Of a stretch of DNA of 64,000 nt, positions 8,833 through 18,201 are shown one piece after another; position 1 is the first letter of the stretch; each line of letters opens with the position of its first letter. The stretch spans positions 248,001 through 312,000 of the forward strand of contig NZ_CANMFT010000001.1 of assembly GCF_947497285.1 (NCBI RefSeq), in the 5' to 3' direction. Below the pieces are notes generated by a model. The model searched no databases. It was not told the origin of the DNA and was given only the letters and a program-made list of their open reading frames with translations. The DNA comes from an uncultured Aliiroseovarius sp. GTDB taxonomy: Bacteria > Pseudomonadota > Alphaproteobacteria > Rhodobacterales > Rhodobacteraceae. The position numbers and the translations under genes are program-made.

Positions 8833-10134
8833 ATGGACATTCTGACCGCCAACGACAAGGTCGGCGCCTACCCGGCGTCGTGGTATAGCGCGACCGCCGA
8901 TGCACCGGGTCCATACCCGGCGGCGCAGGGCGATCTGGCATGTGATGTCTGCGTTATCGGGGGCGGGTTTACCGGGCTGTCTGCCGCGCTGCATCTGGCC
9001 GAGCGTGGCTTTGATGTGCTGCTGTTGGAAGCGCACCGCGTTGGTTTCGGTGCCTCGGGTCGCAATGGCGGTCAGGTTGGCACGGGCCAGCGCCTTGAAC
9101 AGGATGAACTGGAGGAGATGGTCGGCAAGGACGATGCGCGCAAGCTTTGGGATCTGGCGCTGGAAAGCGTGCAGCTTGTCCGCGATCTAGTCGCCGCCCA
9201 CGCCCCTGATGCCAATTTTGTGGACGGCATCCTTCATGCTGACCACCGTGCGCGGTTCGTGCCACACAATCACGCCTATGCCCGCAAGCTAAATGAAGAC
9301 TATGATTATGACCTGATCCGCGCCGTCGACCGGGAAGAAATGCGCCACCTTTGCGGTTCAAAGGCGTATCACGGCGGCACGTTGGATATGGGGGCGGGGC
9401 ACATTCACCCGCTGCGCTATGCCTTCGGTCTTGCGCGGGCTGCCACGGCAAAAGGCGCCCGGATTCACGAGGTCAGCCGCGTGACCAAGGTGACCGACGG
9501 CCCTACTGTGCGGGTGGAAACGGACGGCGCAAAAGTATCGGCCAAACATGTGCTTTGGGCGTGCAATGGGTATTTGGGTCATGCCGAACCACATGTCGCG
9601 GCCCGCGTTATGCCAATCAACAACTACATCCTTGCCACAGAACCGCTAGACGAAGGCTTTGCCAAAGAGCTGATCCGCGAAGGTCATGCCGTTGCGGACA
9701 GCAAGTTCGTGATCAACTATTTCCGCCTTTCAGAAGACAACCGGATGCTGTTTGGCGGCGCAGAAAGCTATGGCTACCGCTTCCCGAAAGACATCGTCAA
9801 GTTGGTGTCGAAGCCGATGTTAGAGATCTATCCGCAGTTAAAAGACACCAGGATCGACTATGCATGGGGCGGAACGCTTGGGATCACGCTGAACCGGATG
9901 CCACATTTTGCACGGCTTCAAGGCAATGTTCTTACAGCCTCTGGTTATTCTGGGCATGGGGTTTCGATGGCGACGCTGGGCGGCAAATTGGCGGCTGAAG
10001 CGATTGCCGGTCAGGCGGAACGCTTCGATATGATGGCGTCGGTGCCCACGCCACGTTTTCCCGGCGGTGTCGCGATGCGCTGGCCCTTGCTGGTGGCCGC
10101 GATGTTCTGGTTTTCCTTGCGCGACAGGCTTTAA
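8833..10134 (+). CDS. FAD-dependent oxidoreductase, PuuB-like (second copy)
   Basis: This 433-aa DAO-family flavoprotein has VCVIGGGFTGLSAALHLAERG (about 36-56; the GxGxxG dinucleotide site) and GASGRNGGQVGTGQ, then a substrate domain and a C-terminal hydrophobic tail (PLLVAAMFWFSLRD) seen in PuuB-type proteins. It is a paralogue of the partial gene at 1-1078 and lies behind the SpuC-like aminotransferase. It probably oxidises gamma-glutamylated or free polyamine-derived amines. Having two such oxidases beside two entry enzymes (PuuA and SpuC) suggests parallel routes. Its stop codon overlaps the convergent modC stop. Confidence 0.85.
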   Translation: MDILTANDKVGAYPASWYSATADAPGPYPAAQGDLACDVCVIGGGFTGLSAALHLAERGFDVLLLEAHRVGFGASGRNGGQVGTGQRLEQDELEEMVGKDDARKLWDLALESVQLVRDLVAAHAPDANFVDGILHADHRARFVPHNHAYARKLNEDYDYDLIRAVDREEMRHLCGSKAYHGGTLDMGAGHIHPLRYAFGLARAATAKGARIHEVSRVTKVTDGPTVRVETDGAKVSAKHVLWACNGYLGHAEPHVAARVMPINNYILATEPLDEGFAKELIREGHAVADSKFVINYFRLSEDNRMLFGGAESYGYRFPKDIVKLVSKPMLEIYPQLKDTRIDYAWGGTLGITLNRMPHFARLQGNVLTASGYSGHGVSMATLGGKLAAEAIAGQAERFDMMASVPTPRFPGGVAMRWPLLVAAMFWFSLRDRL

Positions 10135-11231
10135 CGGGCTGGTCCGCCGACATCGCCCGGCGCGACGGCGACTGATTTCACCACAGCGAACACCTCTGAT
10201 CCCTGCCGCAATTCCAATGAATGAACCGAGCGTTTGGTCAACCGCGCCAACACCCGCCCGGCGGCTGTGTCCAGTGAAACGACAGCCCCCGGCCCGTCGC
10301 CCATGCGAATGTCAGCAATGGTGCCGGGCAGAATGTTCAGAGCCGACATTCCTTCGGGCCGGGTCTTTGACAAGATCACGTCTTGCGCTGCGATGCGCAG
10401 ACGCAACCTGTTACCGGGCGACTGGGCCACATGGGGCAAAAGCAGTGGCAGGCCGCCCGCGTCAAGCTCGGTCAACCCGTCATCATGATGCGTTTTCACC
10501 CGCGCTTCGATCACGGCTCCCATGGCGCGATCCCCGCCGGGGGCAAAGCTGGGATCACCAAGCACCTCGGCGGCGGAGCCTTGGCGGATCACTCGACCCG
10601 CATCCAGCGCGACGACGGTGGTGGCCAGCCGTGCGACCTCGGGCGCGGAATGCGTGACGTAAAGGATCGGCACATCGCTTTCGTCCCGCAACCGTTCGAA
10701 ATACGGTAAGATTTCGGCCTTGCGTGCGTCATCCAGCGCGGCCAGCGGTTCATCAGCCAAGATCAGCTTCGGGCGGGCCAGCAACGCGCGACCGATTGCC
10801 ACCCGTTGCTTTTCTCCGCCAGACAAACGGGCCGGCCGGCGGGCAAGCAGATGCGACAGGCCGAGCATATCGACCACCCGGTCAAACTCTGTCGGGTCCG
10901 CCGGGGCACGCGATACCGTGCGCGCAAAGTTCAGGTTTCGTCGAACGGTCATATGGGGGAACAGGCGGGCATCCTGAAAGATATACCCAAGCCGACGCAA
11001 ATGGGTCGGCACATGCAGCCCAGTGGCGCTGTCCATCAGCACCGTATCGCCCAGTGCGACGCGCCCTGACGCCGCCCGGTTTAGCCCGGCGACCGCGTCG
11101 ATCACGGATGTCTTGCCTGACCCCGAGGCCCCAAACAACACCGTCAGCCCTGAGGGCGCGTCAAAGCCGATATCAAGGGCAAACCCGGCCATTTCTTTTT
11201 GAAGGTGAACGGAAAGTGCAGCAGGTGTCAT
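10131..11231 (-). CDS. modC: Molybdate ABC transporter ATP-binding protein
   Basis: This 366-aa protein has Walker A GASGSGKTS (34-42), signature LSGGEKQRVAIGRALL, Walker B LILADEPLAALD, and a C-terminal molybdate-binding (MOP-like) region from about residue 290. It energises molybdate import. Its start overlaps modB by 4 nt. Molybdenum is needed for xanthine dehydrogenase, which would feed the urate pathway encoded at 31-37 kb, but that enzyme is not in this window. Confidence 0.93.
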   Translation of the reverse strand: MTPAALSVHLQKEMAGFALDIGFDAPSGLTVLFGASGSGKTSVIDAVAGLNRAASGRVALGDTVLMDSATGLHVPTHLRRLGYIFQDARLFPHMTVRRNLNFARTVSRAPADPTEFDRVVDMLGLSHLLARRPARLSGGEKQRVAIGRALLARPKLILADEPLAALDDARKAEILPYFERLRDESDVPILYVTHSAPEVARLATTVVALDAGRVIRQGSAAEVLGDPSFAPGGDRAMGAVIEARVKTHHDDGLTELDAGGLPLLLPHVAQSPGNRLRLRIAAQDVILSKTRPEGMSALNILPGTIADIRMGDGPGAVVSLDTAAGRVLARLTKRSVHSLELRQGSEVFAVVKSVAVAPGDVGGPAR

Positions 11232-11923
11232 GTGCCCTCCATCCGGTTGGCAACGCGGCGGGCAAGCACCTCGGACAAGACAAGCGCGGTCATGGCGATC
11301 ACGATCGAGATCACCACCAGCCGCGCCGCCGCGCTTTCCCCGCCGGGAACCTGCAAGAAGGCATAAATGGCCGAAGGCAGGGTTTGCGTTTGGCCGGGAA
11401 TGTTGGAGACGAAGGTGATGGTGGCGCCGAACTCTCCCATCGCCTTGGCAAAACCAAGGATGGCCCCCGTAAGGATACCGGGCAGCGCGAGCGGCAGGGT
11501 GACAGTTGCAAAAACCATCAACCGGTTTGCCCCCAGTGTCGCGGCTGCGTCTTCGAGACGGGTATCAACGGCCTCGATCGACAGGCGTATGGCACGCACC
11601 ATCAATGGAAAGCCCATGATGGCTGCGGCTAACGCGGCCCCCGTCCATCGAAAGGCGAAACTGATACCAATCAGGTCCAGACCGCGACCAACCGGACCGG
11701 TCACACCGAAGGTCAGCAGCAACAGATAGCCGGTGACCACCGGCGGCAGGATCAAAGGCAGATGCACCAGCCCATTCACGATCTGTTTGCCAGCGAACTG
11801 CCAGCGAGCAAGTGCGTAGGCCACGAAAATCGCCAAGGGCAGCGACAATGTCATGGCCCAAAAGGCGACCTTCAGCGACAATGCGACGGCTTGCCATTCC
11901 TCTGCCCCAAGCCAAGACATCAC
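11228..11923 (-). CDS. modB: Molybdate ABC transporter permease
   Basis: This 231-aa membrane protein has about five hydrophobic segments and the permease EAA-like loop (LEDAAATLGANRLMVFATVTLP). Its order between modA and modC, with 4-nt overlaps on both sides, is the standard mod operon. It forms the homodimeric channel through which ModC drives molybdate into the cytoplasm. Confidence 0.93.
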   Translation of the reverse strand: MMSWLGAEEWQAVALSLKVAFWAMTLSLPLAIFVAYALARWQFAGKQIVNGLVHLPLILPPVVTGYLLLLTFGVTGPVGRGLDLIGISFAFRWTGAALAAAIMGFPLMVRAIRLSIEAVDTRLEDAAATLGANRLMVFATVTLPLALPGILTGAILGFAKAMGEFGATITFVSNIPGQTQTLPSAIYAFLQVPGGESAAARLVVISIVIAMTALVLSEVLARRVANRMEGT

Positions 11924-12744
11924 GATGGCTCCAGTGTTGCAAAGCCGTGCGCATCGAAAACGGCGCGTGCCGTGGGCAAGGCCAAGCGGTCCAGAAACTG
12001 CTCTGCCAGCGGCGTGTTCCCACCGACAATGGCTGCGGCAGGGTAACGGATTGGTGGGTGGCTGCCTTCAGGAAACGCGTAAATGATCTGCACGCGGGCG
12101 TCGGCCCTCGCGTCGCTTGCATAGACGATGCCAAGCGGGGCTTGCCCCAGTGCCACAAGCGCCAGCGCTGCACGCACATTGTCCGATTGCGCTACACGCG
12201 GGGCAACGGTGTCCCACAGTCCGAAATGGTCAAGCGCGGCCTTGCCATAAATTCCTGCGGGCACAGCATTGACCAAGCCCATGGCCAGCCGACCGTCGCC
12301 AAGACGTGCGATAAACGCGCCCTCCGCTTTCAGGTCGAACGTGGCCGGGTCGGTTTCGGTTGCGGGCGCCACCATGACAAGCGTGTTGCCCACGACATCA
12401 TTGCGCGTGCCATCGACAAGCACACCTGCGGCTTGCAAGACATCCATCCAGTCTTGGTTGGCAGACACGAACAGATCGGCCGGCGCACCTAGCGTGATCT
12501 GTCGCGCCAAAACCGATGACCCCGCATAGGAGAGCGTGACCTTGTGCCCTGTTTCGCCCTCGAACTGGGTGGCGATTTCGTCAAGTGCTCCCTTCAGGCT
12601 TGAGGCTGCGAATACGGTCAGCTGGTCGGCGGTCGCGGGCAGCGCACCCGCCCACGACAAGGCCAGTGTGATTGCGCAAAGCACCTGCCGACATGCAGAT
12701 GGGGTGGCGCGGGCAAGGGGTTTGGCAATCAGCAAGTGTCTCAT
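11920..12744 (-). CDS. modA: Periplasmic molybdate-binding protein
   Basis: This 274-aa protein starts MRHLLIAK and has a signal peptide ending near WAGALPATA, then the ModA signature DQLTVFAASSLKGAL. YAGSSVLARQI and GAPADLFVSAN contribute oxyanion ligands. The open frame extends 43 residues further upstream, but that part is not signal-like; no strong ribosome site is visible for either start, so the start is moderately sure. It is first in the modABC operon, divergent from the ureidoglycine aminohydrolase gene. Confidence 0.9.
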   Translation of the reverse strand: MRHLLIAKPLARATPSACRQVLCAITLALSWAGALPATADQLTVFAASSLKGALDEIATQFEGETGHKVTLSYAGSSVLARQITLGAPADLFVSANQDWMDVLQAAGVLVDGTRNDVVGNTLVMVAPATETDPATFDLKAEGAFIARLGDGRLAMGLVNAVPAGIYGKAALDHFGLWDTVAPRVAQSDNVRAALALVALGQAPLGIVYASDARADARVQIIYAFPEGSHPPIRYPAAAIVGGNTPLAEQFLDRLALPTARAVFDAHGFATLEPS

Positions 12745-12977
12745 GGTCGAAGAGCAGATAACGGCAAGCCGGACGCAGCGGCAAGGGCTTTCCGGGTCTG
12801 AGGCCTTCGTGCCGCATGGCGGGTGCGACGTCTCGGGCGATGCCGCGATTGGCTGCGCGGCACCATTTATCAAAAAAAACCAATCAATCCTTCAATTAAT
12901 ATCGGAAACGAAAAAGGTTGGTTTGGTGGCTGCAAACAGATTGTATGAAAGATGAGTTTATATCAGAGGGCCCGATC

Positions 12978-13811
12978 ATGACCAACTCCACCTATTATGC
13001 ACCGCACGGAGGATTGCCCCCCCAGACCCAGCTTTTGACAGATCGGGCGATGTTCACCGAAGCTTATGCCGTTATCCCAAAGGGGACCTATAGCGACATC
13101 GTGACGAGCCTTCTGCCGTTCTGGGACGATGCGCGGTTCTGGGTGCTGTCGCGCCCGCTGTCGGGGTTTGCCGAGACGTTCTCGCAATACATCGCCGAGG
13201 TGCTGCCGGGTGGTGGTAGCGAACGGCCCGAAACCGAAGACGGTGTCGAGGCGGTGTTGTTTGTCGTCGAAGGGTCCATGACCCTGACGATTGATGGCAC
13301 GGCGCACGAGATGGGCGAGGGCGGATATGCTTTTTTGCCGCCGCAGACCAAGTGGTCGTTGCGCAATAATGGCAAGGCACCGGTGCGTTTCCACTGGATT
13401 CGTAAGCAGTATCAGGCGGTCGATGGGTTGGACGCGCCAGAGGCGTTCGTCACCAATGAAAACGACATCACCCCAACGGCCATGCCGGATACGGATGGCG
13501 CTTGGGCGACCAGCCGCTTTGTGGACCCCAACGATCTGCGCCATGACATGCATGTGACGATTGTCACGTTCCAGCCGGGCGGCGTCATTCCCTTCGCGGA
13601 AACCCACGTGATGGAACACGGGCTGTATGTGCTTGAGGGCAAAGCCGTCTATCGCCTGAACCAGGATTGGGTCGAGGTTGAGGCCGGGGATTACATGTGG
13701 CTGCGCGCCTTCTGCCCGCAGGCCTGTTACGCGGGTGGGCCGGGGCCGTTCCGGTATCTGCTTTATAAAGACGTGAACCGGCACATGACCCTGAACGCGC
13801 CCAAGATCTAA
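12978..13811 (+). CDS. allE: (S)-ureidoglycine aminohydrolase (bicupin)
   Basis: This 277-aa protein has two cupin domains. The first (about 60-140) contains EAVLFVVEGSMTLTIDG; the second (about 190-260) contains THVMEHGLYVLEGKAVYRL, with the His and Glu residues expected for Mn binding. AllE/UGHY releases ammonia from ureidoglycine to give ureidoglycolate in the allantoin pathway. The start MTNSTYY has AGAGGG upstream; the frame extends further but without a good site. Its partner AllA lies about 19 kb away at 32.7 kb. Allantoate amidohydrolase, the enzyme between allantoate and ureidoglycine, is not seen in the window. It ends convergent with the IclR gene, with the stop codons overlapping. 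Confidence 0.88.
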   Translation: MTNSTYYAPHGGLPPQTQLLTDRAMFTEAYAVIPKGTYSDIVTSLLPFWDDARFWVLSRPLSGFAETFSQYIAEVLPGGGSERPETEDGVEAVLFVVEGSMTLTIDGTAHEMGEGGYAFLPPQTKWSLRNNGKAPVRFHWIRKQYQAVDGLDAPEAFVTNENDITPTAMPDTDGAWATSRFVDPNDLRHDMHVTIVTFQPGGVIPFAETHVMEHGLYVLEGKAVYRLNQDWVEVEAGDYMWLRAFCPQACYAGGPGPFRYLLYKDVNRHMTLNAPKI

Positions 13812-14623
13812 GGCGACCCAAGGCCGCGCGACACCCGCGCGGCCGCGTCGGCCACCAATGCGCCGATCCTCTCGACCTCGCTTTCCGGTATCCGGTGGGT
13901 GGGGCCGGAAATCGAAATGCCCGCCACCGCCTCGCCATAGATGTCCCGGATAGGGGCGGCGATGCAGCGCATACCTTCGGCCTTTTCCTCGTCATCGAAC
14001 GCCCAGCCTTTTTCGCGGATGCCTTTCATCTCTTCTTTCAGGGCAGAGGGCAGGGTGATCGTCTTGCCAGTAAACTGAGTCAGGCTGGCCGTGCGGAAAT
14101 ACTGGTCCGCGCGGTGGTCCGAATAACAGCTCAGCAACGCCTTGCCGATGCCGGAGGCGTGCATGGGCGACAGGGTGCCGGGCGGAAAAAACGCGCGGAT
14201 GGATTCGTGCGTTTCAACCTGACTGATGAACATCACGTCGCCGTTTCGTTCGATCCCAAGGTTCGAGGTCTCGCCTGTTGCCTCCATCAATTCGCGCATG
14301 ATGGGGCGGCTGCGTTCCACGATGCTGCTGCGGCGCAAAAAGGCCGATCCTATACGGAACGCGGCCGATCCGATGTGCCAGGTCTGGGTGCGCTGATCCA
14401 TTTCAACGAAATTTCTGGCATGCAAAGTTGCAAGAACCCGGTGCATCGTTGCCGGGGATTGGTCCAGATGCGATGACAGTTGGGACAAGGTCATGCCGTT
14501 TGCATGGGCCAACGTATCCAGCACATCCAAAGCCCGATCCAAGGCCAGAATGGTGGTCTGCTTTTCATTGGGATTAAAGCTTTTCGGGCGACCCATCCGC
14601 CGTTTGGGGGCTTCCATTTTCAT
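13808..14623 (-). CDS. bhcR: IclR-family regulator of the beta-hydroxyaspartate cycle
   Basis: This 271-aa protein has an N-terminal winged helix (about 25-85: ALDVLDTLAHANGMTLSQL, then SPATMHRVLATL) and an IclR effector-binding domain (about 90-270, with SGIGKALLS and GISISGP). It is divergent from four genes matching bhcABCD, the arrangement known for BhcR in Paracoccus denitrificans, where glyoxylate is the effector. The regulatory role here is inferred from that gene order. An allantoin-type IclR repressor (AllR-like) would be the alternative, given the purine genes nearby. Confidence 0.85.
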   Translation of the reverse strand: MKMEAPKRRMGRPKSFNPNEKQTTILALDRALDVLDTLAHANGMTLSQLSSHLDQSPATMHRVLATLHARNFVEMDQRTQTWHIGSAAFRIGSAFLRRSSIVERSRPIMRELMEATGETSNLGIERNGDVMFISQVETHESIRAFFPPGTLSPMHASGIGKALLSCYSDHRADQYFRTASLTQFTGKTITLPSALKEEMKGIREKGWAFDDEEKAEGMRCIAAPIRDIYGEAVAGISISGPTHRIPESEVERIGALVADAAARVSRGLGSP

Positions 14624-14815
14624 TCCCTTCGAACAAAACGAACAAGACCTTCTGGAAAATATTGAAAGTCGTGCTCGATTAGTGAAAAAGTCAAACCATT
14701 GATAATAATTGCTAATAACATGATTAACCCAATAATGAAATACTTTTTCAAAAATATATCACCGGATCGACCCCTTGGTTACTGTTGTTGAAACCGCCAA
14801 TAGGAGGGCAGAATC
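14624..14815. promoter_or_regulatory. Divergent bhcR-bhcA control region
   Basis: This A+T-rich 192-nt gap contrasts with the GC-rich genes on both sides. A 9-bp inverted repeat is visible, TGAAAAAGT at 14683-14691 and ACTTTTTCA at 14742-14750, with 50 nt between the arms. This is a plausible place for BhcR binding and for both promoters. The bhcA ribosome site AGGAGGG lies just before 14816. Confidence 0.5.
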
Positions 14816-15985
14816 ATGAGCTTCCAGAACCCCGTATTCATTCCAGGTCCGACCAACATGCCCGAAAGCCTGCGCAAGGCTGTCGACATGCCGACACTGG
14901 ATCACCGCTCGCCCTTGTTCGGGCAAATCCTGCATCCGGCCCTAGCGGGTGTGAAGCAGATTTTGAAAAGCGAGACGGCCAAGATTTTCATCTTCCCGTC
15001 GACTGGCACAGGTGGCTGGGAAACCGCGCTGACCAACACGCTTTCCGCAGCCGACAAGGTTCTGGCCGCGCGCAACGGTATGTTCAGCCACCGCTGGATT
15101 GATATGTGTCAGCGTCACGGGTTGGACGTGCAGATCGTCGAAACCCCTTGGGGTGCCGGGCTGCCTGCCGACAAATACGCCGACATTCTGAAAGCGGACA
15201 AGAACCACGAGATCAAGGTAGTTCTGGCCACACATAACGAAACCGCAACCGGTGTTCGGTCGGATATTGCCGCCGTGCGTAAGGCTCTGGACGCCGCAAA
15301 CCACCCGGCGATGCTGTTCGTTGATGGTGTCAGCTCGATCGCGTCGATGGATTTCCGCATGGACGAATGGGGCGTGGATATCGCCGTCACTGGATCGCAG
15401 AAAGGCTTTATGCTACCCGCCGGTCTGGCGATTGTCGGCTTCTCGCCGAAAGCCATGGCCGCACTGGAAACCGCCACGCTGCCGCGCACCTTCTTTGACG
15501 TGCGTGACATGGGCAATGGCTATGCGAACAACGCCTATCCATATACGCCTGCGGTCGGTCTGTTGAATGGTCTGAACGAAGCGTGCAAGATGATCCTTGA
15601 TGAAGGTCTGGAAAACGTCTTTGCCCGTCACCACCGCATCGCGGAAGGTGTGCGTCAGGCGGTCAGCGCTTGGGGGCTGGACCTGTGCGCGGTGTCGAAA
15701 GATGTGCAGTCGGACACGGTCAGCGCGATCAAAACGCCCGAAGGCTTCAACGCCACGGATATCGTCACCCATGCGGCCAACAAATACGGCGTCGCTTTCG
15801 GTGTTGGACTGGGCGAGGTCGCGGGCAAGGTGTTCCGTATCGGCCACCTTGGCAGCCTGACCGATGTTATGACACTGTCAGGGATCGGCACCGCTGAAAT
15901 GGTGATGGTCGATCTGGGTCTGGATATCAAACTGGGCTCGGGTGTTGCCGCGGCGCAGGAATACTATCGCAACAACGCTGTTTAA
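14816..15985 (+). CDS. bhcA: Aspartate-glyoxylate aminotransferase (beta-hydroxyaspartate cycle)
   Basis: This 389-aa class V aminotransferase has the N-terminal FIPGPTNMP, FPSTGTGGWE (about 60-69) and the Schiff-base lysine in VTGSQKGFMLPAG (K196). In the cycle, BhcA moves the amino group of aspartate to glyoxylate, giving glycine and oxaloacetate. On its own the sequence would be called a serine-glyoxylate aminotransferase; the following dehydratase, aldolase and reductase genes make the Bhc assignment. It has a strong ribosome site (AGGAGG). Confidence 0.88.
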   Translation: MSFQNPVFIPGPTNMPESLRKAVDMPTLDHRSPLFGQILHPALAGVKQILKSETAKIFIFPSTGTGGWETALTNTLSAADKVLAARNGMFSHRWIDMCQRHGLDVQIVETPWGAGLPADKYADILKADKNHEIKVVLATHNETATGVRSDIAAVRKALDAANHPAMLFVDGVSSIASMDFRMDEWGVDIAVTGSQKGFMLPAGLAIVGFSPKAMAALETATLPRTFFDVRDMGNGYANNAYPYTPAVGLLNGLNEACKMILDEGLENVFARHHRIAEGVRQAVSAWGLDLCAVSKDVQSDTVSAIKTPEGFNATDIVTHAANKYGVAFGVGLGEVAGKVFRIGHLGSLTDVMTLSGIGTAEMVMVDLGLDIKLGSGVAAAQEYYRNNAV

Positions 15986-16005
15986 TCGGGAAGGATACCA
16001 CGACA

Positions 16006-16959
16006 ATGTATATCCCAACGCTTGCAGACATGCTTGTCGCGCATGAGCGCATCAAGCCACATATTCTTCGGACTCCAGTTCGCACGTCGGATTATCTGGA
16101 CGAGCTGACGGGCGCCAAACTGTTCTTCAAGTGCGAGAACTTCCAGACGCCGGGCGCATTCAAGGTGCGCGGTGCCTCGAACGCGGTGTTTGGGCTGGAT
16201 GACGAACAGGCCAAGAAGGGTGTGGCGACGCATTCCAGCGGCAACCATGCCTCGTGCCTCAGCTATGCAGCCATGTTGCGCGGTATTCCGTGCAACGTGG
16301 TCATGCCGCACACCGCGCCGCAGGCCAAGAAAGACACCGTGCGCCGTTATGGCGGCAATATCACCGAATGTGAGCCGTCGACGACCTCGCGCGAGGAAAC
16401 TTTCGCCAAGGTGCAGGCCGAAACCGGTGGCGATTTCGTGCATCCCTACAATGACCCGCGTGTGATTGCGGGGCAGGGGACATGCTCGAAAGAGCTGATC
16501 GAGCAGGTCGATGGGCTGGATTACGTCGTTGCCCCCATCGGTGGTGGTGGCATGATTTCAGGCACCTGCCTGACCGTGTCCAACCTTGCGCCGGAAACCA
16601 AGATCATCGCGGCGGAACCCGAGCAGGCGGATGATGCCTATCGCAGCTTCAAGGCGGGGCATATCATTGCCGACGACGCGCCCAAGACCATCGCCGATGG
16701 TTTGCTGGTGCCCTTGAAGGATTTGACGTGGCATTTCGTGTCAAACCACGTGTCCGACATCTATACTGCGTCCGACCCCGAGATCATCGAGGCGATGAAA
16801 ATCACCTGGAAGCACCTGCGCGTTGTGATGGAACCATCCTCCGCCGTGCCTCTGGCCACGATCCTGAAAAACCCCGACACGTTCAAAGGCAAACGTGTTG
16901 GCATCATCATCACTGGCGGCAATGTCGATCTGGACAAACTGCCGTGGCTGAACACCTGA
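16006..16959 (+). CDS. bhcB: Beta-hydroxyaspartate dehydratase
   Basis: This 317-aa fold-type II PLP enzyme has the lysine in FQTPGAFKVRGASNA (K53), SSGNHASCLSYAA, and the phosphate-binding glycine loop in APIGGGGMISG. It resembles serine/threonine dehydratases. As BhcB it removes water from (2R,3S)-beta-hydroxyaspartate to give iminosuccinate, the substrate of BhcD encoded two genes downstream. It is separated from bhcA by only 20 nt. Threonine or serine dehydratase activity is the alternative if it is viewed outside its operon. Confidence 0.88.
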   Translation: MYIPTLADMLVAHERIKPHILRTPVRTSDYLDELTGAKLFFKCENFQTPGAFKVRGASNAVFGLDDEQAKKGVATHSSGNHASCLSYAAMLRGIPCNVVMPHTAPQAKKDTVRRYGGNITECEPSTTSREETFAKVQAETGGDFVHPYNDPRVIAGQGTCSKELIEQVDGLDYVVAPIGGGGMISGTCLTVSNLAPETKIIAAEPEQADDAYRSFKAGHIIADDAPKTIADGLLVPLKDLTWHFVSNHVSDIYTASDPEIIEAMKITWKHLRVVMEPSSAVPLATILKNPDTFKGKRVGIIITGGNVDLDKLPWLNT

Positions 16960-16974
16960 TTGGGAGACTGAACA

Positions 16975-18138
16975 ATGAATGCACCGACTGATTTTTCGAA
17001 GTTCGACGTGGGTTTCGACATTCCCGCCAAACCCGGCATGGACGAGGCGGATATCCAAACCCCGTGTCTGATCCTGGACCTTGATGCGCTTGAGCGTAAC
17101 GTCAAGAAAATGGGCGACTATGCCAAGGCGCACGGGATGCGTCACCGCGCCCACGGCAAAATGCACAAGTCCGTGGACGTGCTGAAGCTGCAACAAGATC
17201 TTGGCGCGGCTGTTGGCGTATGCTGCCAGAAAGTCTCTGAGGCCGAAGTTTTCGCCCGTGGCGGTATCAAGGACGTTATGGTCTCGAACCAAGTGACGGA
17301 ACCGGCCAAGATCAAACGTCTGGCTGAAATGCCGAAACTGGGCGCGCGCGTTCTGGTCTGTGTAGATGACCCCGAGAACGTCAAAGCGCTGTCAGAAGCC
17401 GCTGTTGCGGCGGGCACAGAGCTTGAAGCGCTGGTCGAGATTGACTGCGGCGCAGGTCGTTGCGGCGTCAGCACCACACAGGACGTGGTGAACATCGCCA
17501 AGCTGATCGACGCGGCCCCGAACCTGAAATTCGCCGGCATCCAAGCCTATCAGGGCGCGATGCAGCACATGGACCTGTATGAAGATCGCAAGGAAAAGCT
17601 GGACGCGGCCATCGCGCAGGTTGCCGACGCGGTTCAAGGTCTGAAAAGCAACGGTCTGGAGTGTGACATCGTTGGCGGTGGCGGCACCGGGTCGTATTAC
17701 TTTGAGAGTGCCTCGAACGTGTATAACGAACTGCAATGTGGATCGTATGCGTTCATGGATGCCGATTACGGTCGTATCCTCGACAAGGACGGCAAGCGCA
17801 TCGACGATGGTGAATGGGAGAACGCGCTGTTCATCCTGACCACGGTGATGAGCCATTCGAAAGCTGACAAGGCAATCGTGGACGCCGGCTTGAAAGCGCA
17901 ATCAGTCGATAGCGGTCTGCCGTTTATTTATGGCCGTGATGATGTCGAATACCTGAAATGCTCGGACGAACACGGCGTGGTTGCCGACCCGAACGGCGTG
18001 TTGAAGGTGAACGACAAGCTGAAGCTGGTGCCGGGCCACTGTGACCCGACCTGCAACGTGCATGATTGGTATGTGGGCGTGCGGGGCGGCAAAGTCGAAA
18101 GCGTGTGGCCCGTATCGGCGCGCGGCAAAGCCTACTAA
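16975..18138 (+). CDS. bhcC: Beta-hydroxyaspartate aldolase
   Basis: This 387-aa protein is of the D-threonine aldolase type (fold-type III, alanine-racemase-like barrel). The PLP lysine is probably in RHRAHGKMHK (K62), and the C-terminal GHCDPTCNVHDWY resembles the metal site of D-threonine aldolases. BhcC condenses glycine and glyoxylate to beta-hydroxyaspartate, the key carbon-carbon bond step of the cycle. It is 15 nt after bhcB in the same operon. An amino-acid racemase or aldolase of another substrate is possible, but the four-gene order argues for BhcC. Confidence 0.9.
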   Translation: MNAPTDFSKFDVGFDIPAKPGMDEADIQTPCLILDLDALERNVKKMGDYAKAHGMRHRAHGKMHKSVDVLKLQQDLGAAVGVCCQKVSEAEVFARGGIKDVMVSNQVTEPAKIKRLAEMPKLGARVLVCVDDPENVKALSEAAVAAGTELEALVEIDCGAGRCGVSTTQDVVNIAKLIDAAPNLKFAGIQAYQGAMQHMDLYEDRKEKLDAAIAQVADAVQGLKSNGLECDIVGGGGTGSYYFESASNVYNELQCGSYAFMDADYGRILDKDGKRIDDGEWENALFILTTVMSHSKADKAIVDAGLKAQSVDSGLPFIYGRDDVEYLKCSDEHGVVADPNGVLKVNDKLKLVPGHCDPTCNVHDWYVGVRGGKVESVWPVSARGKAY

Positions 18139-18201
18139 GACAACCTCCCTGAACTGGTGGGGCCGGGTCTGGTCCCACCGATTTCTCTAGGATTAATGAA
18201 C

